Of a stretch of DNA of 19,276 nucleotides, positions 15,566-19,276 are shown in pieces (within the stretch, counting starts at the first letter, position 1; each line of letters begins with the position of its first letter). The DNA is from an uncultured Oscillibacter sp. (GTDB lineage Bacteria; Bacillota; Clostridia; Oscillospirales; Oscillospiraceae): positions 1 through 19,276 of the forward strand of contig URTS01000021.1 in NCBI GenBank assembly GCA_900550685.1, given 5' to 3'. A program made the position numbers and the translations under genes. The notes under the pieces are model-generated. The model was not told where the DNA came from. It did not search any database and saw only the letters and a list, made by a program, of their open reading frames with translations.

Positions 15566-15586
15566 ACATCAAAGCGATGATGTCAA
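15558..15586 (-). promoter_or_regulatory. aro operon promoter
   Basis: On the minus strand a perfect TTGACA (15581-15586) is followed after 17 bases by TACAGT (15558-15563, four of six matches to TATAAT). An AT-rich tract (ATTTATTTTTTT near 15600-15608) lies just upstream and could act as an UP element. The predicted start near 15551 leaves room for the leader peptide's ribosome binding site. Confidence 0.8.
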
Positions 15587-15660
15587 CAAACTTCGACGAA
15601 AAAAATAAATAGTTCGGAACGGCCCGGAACAGTCCTGTTTCGGCACAATCACGGCGAAAG

Positions 15661-15697
15661 CAGGCCCGGCGGGGGAAAATGGCCGCCTGCCGGGGCT
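15661..15697 (-). terminator. possible terminator after recR
   Basis: Directly after the recR stop, the minus strand can fold a GC-rich stem from GCCCCGGC with GCCGGGC and inner GGCGG/CCGCC pairings. Only a short TTT follows, so it is an imperfect terminator candidate separating recR from the aro promoter. Confidence 0.35.
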
Positions 15698-16297
15698 TTA
15701 CAGCTCCCGGCGGCCCTCCAGAGCCCGGGCCAGGGTGGCGTCATCGGCAAATTCCAGGTGCCCGCCCACAGGGATGCCGTAGGCCAGCCGGGTCACCTTC
15801 ACGTCGAAGGGCTTCAGGAGCCGGGCAATGTACATAGCGGTGGCCTCCCCCTCCGTGTCCGGGTTGGTGGCCATGATGACCTCCTCCACCCCTCCCTGGG
15901 CAACGCGCTCCAGCAGAGGCTTGATGGCGATGTCATCGGGGCCGATGTGGTTCATGGGGCTGATGACGCCGTGGAGCACATGGTAGCGGCCGTTGAACTC
16001 CCGGCCCCGCTCCATGGCGGCCACGTCCCGGGGGTCCGCCACCACGCAGATCACGGAGCCGTCCCGCTTGGAGGATGCGCAGATGGGGCACAGCCCTCCG
16101 GCGGTGAAGTTGCGGCACACCGGACAGTAGGTGACGGTTTTCTTGGCGGTGACGATGGCGTCGGCAAAGGCCTGGGCCTCCTCCTCCGGCAGGCTCAGCA
16201 CATGAAAGGCCAGCCGCTGGGCGGTTTTGCCGCCGATGCCCGGCAGGCGGGCGAACTGCTCCACCAGCGCCTCCAGCGGCGCGGGAAAATACTCCAT
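15698..16297 (-). CDS. recR: recombination protein RecR
   Basis: This 199-residue DNA-repair protein acts with RecF and RecO in loading RecA at gaps. It has an N-terminal helix-hairpin-helix (LVEQFARLPGIGGKTAQRLA), a four-Cys zinc finger (C58, C61, C70, C73; CPVC...CPIC) and a TOPRIM domain (VVADPRDVAAME; NPDTEGEATA). A Walker-like C-terminal segment ends RLAYGIPVGGHLEFAD. The ATG at 16295-16297 has AAGGAG about 6 bases ahead and gives exactly the usual length; an in-frame Met at 16351 would add 18 unrelated residues. Commonly recR follows dnaX and a YbaB-family gene, but neither is present here, so it stands alone between the dcyD gene and the aro operon. Confidence 0.97.
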   Translation of the reverse strand: MEYFPAPLEALVEQFARLPGIGGKTAQRLAFHVLSLPEEEAQAFADAIVTAKKTVTYCPVCRNFTAGGLCPICASSKRDGSVICVVADPRDVAAMERGREFNGRYHVLHGVISPMNHIGPDDIAIKPLLERVAQGGVEEVIMATNPDTEGEATAMYIARLLKPFDVKVTRLAYGIPVGGHLEFADDATLARALEGRREL

Positions 16298-16315
16298 GAG
16301 ATACTCCTTCACTGT

Positions 16316-16348
16316 CTGCGGGGCAAGGCTCGCCGCCCTGCCCCGCAG
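16316..16348 (-). promoter_or_regulatory. stable hairpin just ahead of the recR ribosome binding site
   Basis: CTGCGGGGCA and TGCCCCGCAG (16316-16325, 16339-16348) are exact 10-bp arms around a 13-base loop. It ends about 10 bases before the recR Shine-Dalgarno site and could affect recR mRNA stability or translation. It has no U-run on either side. Confidence 0.4.
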
Positions 16349-16373
16349 CATATTGATGTGGTATGCGATGTTT

Positions 16374-16458
16374 GAATCATTTTTGTCAGGGCATCCCCAA
16401 GGGAGTTTCTCTTGCCCCTATGGGGCAATTCACCTTCTGTGCCTGACAAAAATACTTT
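16374..16458. repeat. palindromic element, copy A (expanded)
   Basis: ATTTTTGTCAGG (16379-16390) and CCTGACAAAAAT (16442-16453) are exact arms. Between them lies about 50 bases containing a second perfect hairpin, TTGCCCC TAT GGGGCAA (16412-16428). The outer flanks AATCAT and ATACTTTG match those of copy B. Confidence 0.6.
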
Positions 16459-16492
16459 GATCTAAGCGCCGGGGATAGTAAAAAATTATTTT

Positions 16493-16535
16493 AATCATCA
16501 TTCGTCAGGACATGTGCCTGACGAATGATACTTTG
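16493..16535. repeat. palindromic element, copy B (simple)
   Basis: ATCATTCGTCAGG (16497-16509) and CCTGACGAATGAT (16517-16529) are exact 13-bp arms around a 7-base loop. The right half reads GTGCCTGAC...ATACTTTG, as in copy A 75 bases away. It looks like the same element without the central insert. Confidence 0.65.
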
Positions 16536-16587
16536 CATCCCGCAAGTGTGCGAGCGTCCCACGCAAGCGAGTGCGCGCAGCGGGATG
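16536..16587. repeat. GC-rich inverted repeat next to copy B
   Basis: CATCCCGC (16536-16543) and GCGGGATG (16580-16587) are exact arms enclosing a 36-base GC-rich interior with its own small stem (GCGT/ACGC). It directly abuts copy B and may be part of the same composite element. The rest of the 326-base gap between recR and dcyD shows no gene. Confidence 0.5.
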
Positions 16588-16600
16588 TTGGGGTGGTTAA

Positions 16601-16620
16601 GAGGGGAACCTGTTCCCCTC
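16601..16620 (-). terminator. hairpin after dcyD, probable terminator
   Basis: GAGGGGAAC and GTTCCCCTC (16601-16609, 16612-16620) are exact 9-bp arms around two bases, three bases past the dcyD stop codon. Only TT follows on the minus strand, so termination may be inefficient. Confidence 0.5.
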
Positions 16621-16623
16621 CTA

Positions 16624-17598
16624 TTATCCTAGATCCATGGCAAACAGCGCCGCTGCGCCGCCGGTGTGGACAAAGGCGATGTGCTCCTGGCCGTCGAAGT
16701 AGCCCTCCTTCACCAGCATCAGGAACTTGGTCCAGGCCTTGCCGGTGTAGACGGGGTCCAGCAGGATCCCCTCCTGCCGGGCCAGTTCTTCAATGTAGGG
16801 GGTGTCCTCAGCGTTGGGGATGGCGTAGCCGGTGCCCACGTGGTAGATCATGCGGAAGCGGCTGTCCATATCCGCGGGGGCGCTCCGGCCGATGAGGCCG
16901 GCGGCTTCCTTTACCAGCTCGGGCACGATGTCCTCAAAGGGATCGGTGTCCACGCCCAAGCCGGTGGCCTTGGCGTCCGGCAGGAACAAAGAGGTGCCCA
17001 GCACCAGGCCGGCGGTGGTGCCGCCGGAGCCGGTGGCGGAGGCCACGTGGCTGATCTCAATGCCGGCCTCCTTGGCCTGCTCCGCCATCTCTCGGACGCA
17101 TTCGGCATAGCCGATGGCACCCAGGGCGGTGGAGCCGCCCACGGGGATGATGTAGCCCTTGCGGCCGTTGGCGGCCAGAATCTCACAGCGCTTGCGCATC
17201 TCGGCGTAGATGTCCTCGTAGCTGTCGGTGTCCATGAATTCCACCTGGGCACCGAAGATGTCGTCCAGTACCAGGTTGCCTTTGTGGTCCGTGACGCCCC
17301 GTTTTTTCAGGATCAGGGTGCACTGCATGCCCAGGCGAGCGGCGCAGGCGGCGGTGAGCATGGCATGGTTGGACTGGGCGCCGCCGGTGGTGAACACGGT
17401 GTCGCAGCCCTGCTGCTGGGCGTCCGCCAGCAGGTATTCCAGCTTGCGGACCTTGTTGCCGCCCAGGGCCACGCCGCACAGGTCATCCCGCTTGATCCAG
17501 ATGTCCTTATTGTAGATGCGGCTGATGTTTTCCAGCCGGTAAAAGGGCGTGGGGTACACGCCCAGTTTGATGTGGGGAAGGGTGTTCCAGTTGCTCAT
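16624..17598 (-). CDS. dcyD: D-cysteine desulfhydrase (PLP-dependent, ACC-deaminase family)
   Basis: This 324-residue PLP enzyme of fold type II probably breaks D-cysteine into pyruvate, ammonia and sulfide. PTPFYRLENIS and IKRDDL lead to GGNKVRKLEYL, with the PLP lysine at K49. TGGAQSNHA (substrate site) and GSGGTTAGL (phosphate loop) follow. Two positions separate this enzyme from true ACC deaminases: DPVYTGKA has Thr where ACC deaminase has Glu, and VHTGGAAALF has Thr where it has Leu. Both favour D-cysteine desulfhydrase. The ATG at 17596-17598 lies six bases after the rpe stop; its GAGGAG site is inside the end of rpe, so translation is probably coupled. Confidence 0.88.
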   Translation of the reverse strand: MSNWNTLPHIKLGVYPTPFYRLENISRIYNKDIWIKRDDLCGVALGGNKVRKLEYLLADAQQQGCDTVFTTGGAQSNHAMLTAACAARLGMQCTLILKKRGVTDHKGNLVLDDIFGAQVEFMDTDSYEDIYAEMRKRCEILAANGRKGYIIPVGGSTALGAIGYAECVREMAEQAKEAGIEISHVASATGSGGTTAGLVLGTSLFLPDAKATGLGVDTDPFEDIVPELVKEAAGLIGRSAPADMDSRFRMIYHVGTGYAIPNAEDTPYIEELARQEGILLDPVYTGKAWTKFLMLVKEGYFDGQEHIAFVHTGGAAALFAMDLG

Positions 17599-17604
17599 GT
17601 TCGG

Positions 17605-18252
17605 TCATTCTCCTCGAAGTAGTTTGATGCGGGCGGGGATATCCTCCGCCTTATAGACAGCGCTGCCCGCCACCAGTACGTTGGCGCCGGCGTCGATGCA
17701 GGCCCTGCAGGTGTCCGGGGCTACGCCGCCGTCCACCTCCAGTTCACAGGCGGGATTGCGCTGGTTGATGAGTTTGCGGATGGCGGTTACCTTGGGCATC
17801 TGGTCCGCCATAAATTTCTGGCCGCCGAAGCCGGGTTCCACGGTCATCACCAGGATCAGTTCCACCTGGTCAATGTAAGGCAGCACAGCTTCCCAGGTGG
17901 TTTTGGGCTTGAGGACGATGCCGGCCTTCTTGCCCTTGGCGTGGATCTTGTCGATGGCGGCCTGGATGTTCTCCGGGAAATCCGCCTCCACATGGACCGT
18001 CACCAGATCGGCCCCGGCGTCGCAGAACTGCTCCACGTACCGCACCGGCTGGGTGATCATCAGGTGCACGTCCAGGAACATGTCCGTGACCTTCCGGATG
18101 GACTGAAGCACCGGGATGCCGATGGAGATGTTGGGGACGAACACGCCGTCCATCACGTCCACATGGACGTAGTCCGCGTCGGCGATGCGGTGGATATCCC
18201 GTTCCAGATTTGCAAAATCGGCGGAGAGGATGGACGGAGAAATTTTGATCAT
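17605..18252 (-). CDS. rpe: ribulose-phosphate 3-epimerase
   Basis: This 215-residue TIM-barrel enzyme interconverts ribulose-5-phosphate and xylulose-5-phosphate in the pentose phosphate pathway. Family motifs run in order: KISPSILSADFANL, YVHVDVMDGVFVPNIS (metal and catalytic His/Asp), LDVHLMI, MTVEPGFGGQKF, and EVDGGV with the second catalytic Asp, ending VAGSAVY. I chose the ATG at 18250-18252, with AGAGG about 8 bases ahead and normal family length. The frame is open a further 89 codons upstream, but that segment is Pro/Arg/Cys-rich and non-homologous. The gene is first in a two-gene unit with dcyD and follows a long structured leader. Confidence 0.95.
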   Translation of the reverse strand: MIKISPSILSADFANLERDIHRIADADYVHVDVMDGVFVPNISIGIPVLQSIRKVTDMFLDVHLMITQPVRYVEQFCDAGADLVTVHVEADFPENIQAAIDKIHAKGKKAGIVLKPKTTWEAVLPYIDQVELILVMTVEPGFGGQKFMADQMPKVTAIRKLINQRNPACELEVDGGVAPDTCRACIDAGANVLVAGSAVYKAEDIPARIKLLRGE

Positions 18253-18437
18253 GAAAAGGACCTCTTTTCTGTTGTTTTCCGGCAGAGAGGCCGGGCAGGG
18301 GAGACGGGCTTCGTGACGGTCGGCCCGGGCGGCGCATAGGATGGTGCAAGCGGCCGGAGCGTCCCCGTTGACGTGCCCCGCAGCGTCCGCCCCGGGTCTG
18401 ACGCCGCCGCTTTTCAGATAGGGGGCCGGCGGCAACG

Positions 18438-18451
18438 CCGGCCTCCAATGG
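18438..18451. repeat. 14-bp direct repeat, copy 1
   Basis: CCGGCCTCCAATGG occurs here and again at 18607-18620 in the same orientation. The pair brackets three of the four leader hairpins, and this copy overlaps the right arm of the fourth. Confidence 0.6.
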
Positions 18452-18606
18452 GAGACGCAGGAGTTGGGGTTTCGGTGGGGAAGGGTGCGTGCGGGAAACC
18501 TAAGAGAGGTTTCCTGCACGATTTAAATACATGTTTTTAGGCGCAGCCTAAAAACCACCCGCGGCGACTGCAAGCGCCGCGGGACTGGTGGAACGGAAAC
18601 GTTTTA

Positions 18607-18620
18607 CCGGCCTCCAATGG
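18607..18620. repeat. 14-bp direct repeat, copy 2
   Basis: Exact second copy of CCGGCCTCCAATGG, 169 bases from the first and just downstream of the predicted rpe promoter in the direction of transcription. Confidence 0.6.
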
Positions 18621-18631
18621 CTATCAGGCAT

Positions 18632-18660
18632 AGTGTAGCAGACGGGAACGCCAAAAGCAA
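18632..18660 (-). promoter_or_regulatory. candidate promoter for rpe-dcyD
   Basis: On the minus strand TTGCTT (18655-18660) is followed after 17 bases by TACACT (18632-18637). Both boxes are partial matches to the sigma-A consensus. The -10 and its C-rich left flank resemble the aro promoter (TACAGT preceded by GC). Confidence 0.45.
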
Positions 18661-18746
18661 CGGCGGAAGAAAAATTTTCTGCTGTTGCAAATGCCATCAA
18701 AAAAGAGAGACCATTATGATACTTTATAGGTGTAAAAAAGGCTGCC

Positions 18747-18767
18747 CCGGTGCATGAAGGGCACCGG
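18747..18767 (+). promoter_or_regulatory. hairpin in the trxA 5' region
   Basis: CCGGTGC and GCACCGG are exact 7-bp arms around ATGAAGG, about 20 bases before the trxA ribosome binding site. No U-run follows, so it is more likely a leader structure than a terminator. A clear trxA promoter was not found; the region 18690-18740 is AT-rich and the likely place. Confidence 0.35.
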
Positions 18768-18801
18768 AGCGGACAAGCTAACAGAAAAAGGAGGCTTCTC
18801 T

Positions 18802-19119
18802 ATGGAACTGAAGCACTTGAACGCCCAGGAATTTGACGAGGCTTTGCAGAGCGGCAAGGCCGCCATGATCGATTTTTCCGCCGTGTGGTGCGGCCCTTGC
18901 CAGATCCTGGCTCCGGTGATGGAGACCCTGGCGGACCGGTATGAGGGCAAGGCCTTGGTGGCCAAGGTGGATGTGGACGAGCAGCGGGAACTGGCCATCC
19001 AGTACCGGGTGATGTCCGTGCCCACGGTGCTCTTCATCAAGGACGGCAAAGTGGTGGACCGGAAGATCGGCGTCCGGGAACCGGAGGAGTATACCAATCT
19101 TTTGGACACGCTGATCTGA
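18802..19119 (+). CDS. trxA: thioredoxin
   Basis: This 105-residue cytoplasmic dithiol-disulfide oxidoreductase has the redox motif WCGPC (FSAVWCGPCQILAP, about residues 25-38), the buried Asp in MIDFS, and the cis-proline loop MSVPTVLFIKDGK. The length is normal for thioredoxin. I chose the ATG at 18802-18804, with AAAGGAGG 7 bases ahead; an in-frame ATG at 18754 lies upstream of that site and adds non-family residues. It is the only plus-strand gene in the window. It is divergent from rpe-dcyD and convergent with the EamA gene. D-cysteine desulfhydrase and thioredoxin both touch thiol metabolism, but a functional link is conjecture. Confidence 0.96.
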   Translation: MELKHLNAQEFDEALQSGKAAMIDFSAVWCGPCQILAPVMETLADRYEGKALVAKVDVDEQRELAIQYRVMSVPTVLFIKDGKVVDRKIGVREPEEYTNLLDTLI

Positions 19120-19136
19120 GCGGCAGAACGAAAAGG

Positions 19137-19158
19137 GCGGGGATGGTGGCATCCCCGC
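19137..19158. terminator. bidirectional terminator between trxA and the EamA-family gene
   Basis: GCGGGGATG and CATCCCCGC are exact 9-bp arms around GTGG. On the plus strand TCTTCCTTT follows. On the minus strand CCCTTTTCG follows. The hairpin lies 17 bases past the trxA stop and 7 bases past the minus-strand stop, so it can serve both converging genes. Confidence 0.8.
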
Positions 19159-19165
19159 TCTTCCT

Positions 19166-19276
19166 TTATGGATTTTTGGACCGGCTCACCGGCATTTCGC
19201 TGACCAGAGTGGAGCCCAGCACAAGGGCTGCCCCCAGTATTCCGCTCCAGCCCAGGGGCTCCTTTAAGAGCAGGGC
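19166..19276 (-). CDS. EamA/DMT-family transporter, C-terminal end only
   Basis: The last 36 codons of a minus-strand gene enter from the right edge and end in TAA at 19166-19168. The residues LLLKEPLGWSGILGAALVLG, then STLVSE, match the final loop and last transmembrane helix of drug/metabolite (EamA) transporters, where an E-P-L-x-W-x-x-x-x-G-A pattern precedes the helix. A short basic tail, PVSRSKNP, follows. Substrate and length cannot be judged from this fragment. Confidence 0.75.
   Translation of the reverse strand, partial: ALLLKEPLGWSGILGAALVLGSTLVSEMPVSRSKNP

Larger units (their letters stand above)
18253..18631 (-). other. long structured 5' leader of rpe
   Basis: About 370 bases between the predicted promoter and rpe carry no convincing gene but four strong hairpins: GGCCGGCG/CGCCGGCC (18424-18443); a 13-bp stem with one wobble around AAGAG (18489-18519); GTTTTTAGGC/GCCTAAAAAC around GCA (18533-18555); and CCCGCGGCG/CGCCGCGGG (18558-18583). 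It matches no riboswitch class I recognise. A regulatory RNA, an extragenic palindrome cluster or a small mobile remnant are all possible. Confidence 0.45.

Noticed and set aside
15698..16351. 217-residue RecR
   Set aside because: The extra 18 residues come from the hairpin ahead of the gene; the ATG at 16297 has AAGGAG and gives the standard 199 residues.
16298..16623. SRP (4.5S-type) RNA near recR
   Set aside because: Such an RNA can lie near recR in Firmicutes, but the conserved tip with GGAAGGCAGCAG-like sequence is absent; the hairpins here belong to a duplicated palindrome.
17605..18519. 304-residue form of ribulose-phosphate epimerase
   Set aside because: The first 89 residues are Pro/Arg/Cys-rich, unlike the family, and run through hairpins; the ATG at 18252 has a ribosome binding site and gives the normal length.
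1..19276. CRISPR array, tRNA, rRNA or prophage genes
   Set aside because: No regularly spaced repeats, tRNA-like cloverleaf ends, rRNA segments or phage/integrase motifs were noticed on either strand.

Overview
The window is GC-rich and densely coded, and reads like a chromosomal segment of an anaerobic Firmicute, most likely class Clostridia, Oscillospiraceae type. That placement is an inference. It rests on the strong GGAGG ribosome binding sites, TTG starts, a MalT-like LuxR regulator, a very large secreted FG-GAP protein, and an aromatic amino acid gene order and sequence style typical of that group. No mobile element, CRISPR array, rRNA or tRNA was seen.

Left part (1-7268, minus strand). 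The gene at 1-4136 encodes a signal-peptide-bearing surface protein that runs off the left edge. It has FG-GAP-type calcium-loop repeats, an unusual Ser/Thr-rich beta module, an Fn3 domain and Ig-like domains. Upstream of it are a small DUF2442 gene that starts at TTG, a 218-base spacer packed with perfect inverted repeats, and an 832-residue MalT/LuxR-type ATPase regulator. The regulator has a good promoter whose -10 box lies in a palindrome.

Centre (7269-15586, minus strand). Eight tightly overlapping genes form one aromatic operon in the order aroF-tyrA-aroB-aroA-aroC-pheA-aroE/K-aroQ. It carries every step from erythrose-4-phosphate and PEP to chorismate, plus the prephenate dehydrogenase and dehydratase branches. 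AroE and AroK are fused into one protein. In front of aroF is what looks like a complete translational attenuator. It comprises a consensus-like promoter, a 16-codon leader peptide with four Tyr and two Phe codons (MTSSIFYAYYYFTMCA), mutually exclusive 1:2 / 2:3 / 3:4 pairings, and a hairpin with a run of six U. Tyr and Phe supply would then set expression of the whole pathway. This is the most interesting object in the window. An intrinsic terminator closes the operon after aroQ.

Right part (15587-19276). recR stands alone on the minus strand. It is followed by a gene-free stretch with two diverged copies of a palindromic element, one expanded by about 45 bases. A translationally coupled rpe-dcyD pair (ribulose-phosphate epimerase, D-cysteine desulfhydrase) comes next, preceded by a roughly 370-base highly structured leader. 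A plus-strand thioredoxin gene then faces the end of a minus-strand EamA-family transporter across a bidirectional terminator.
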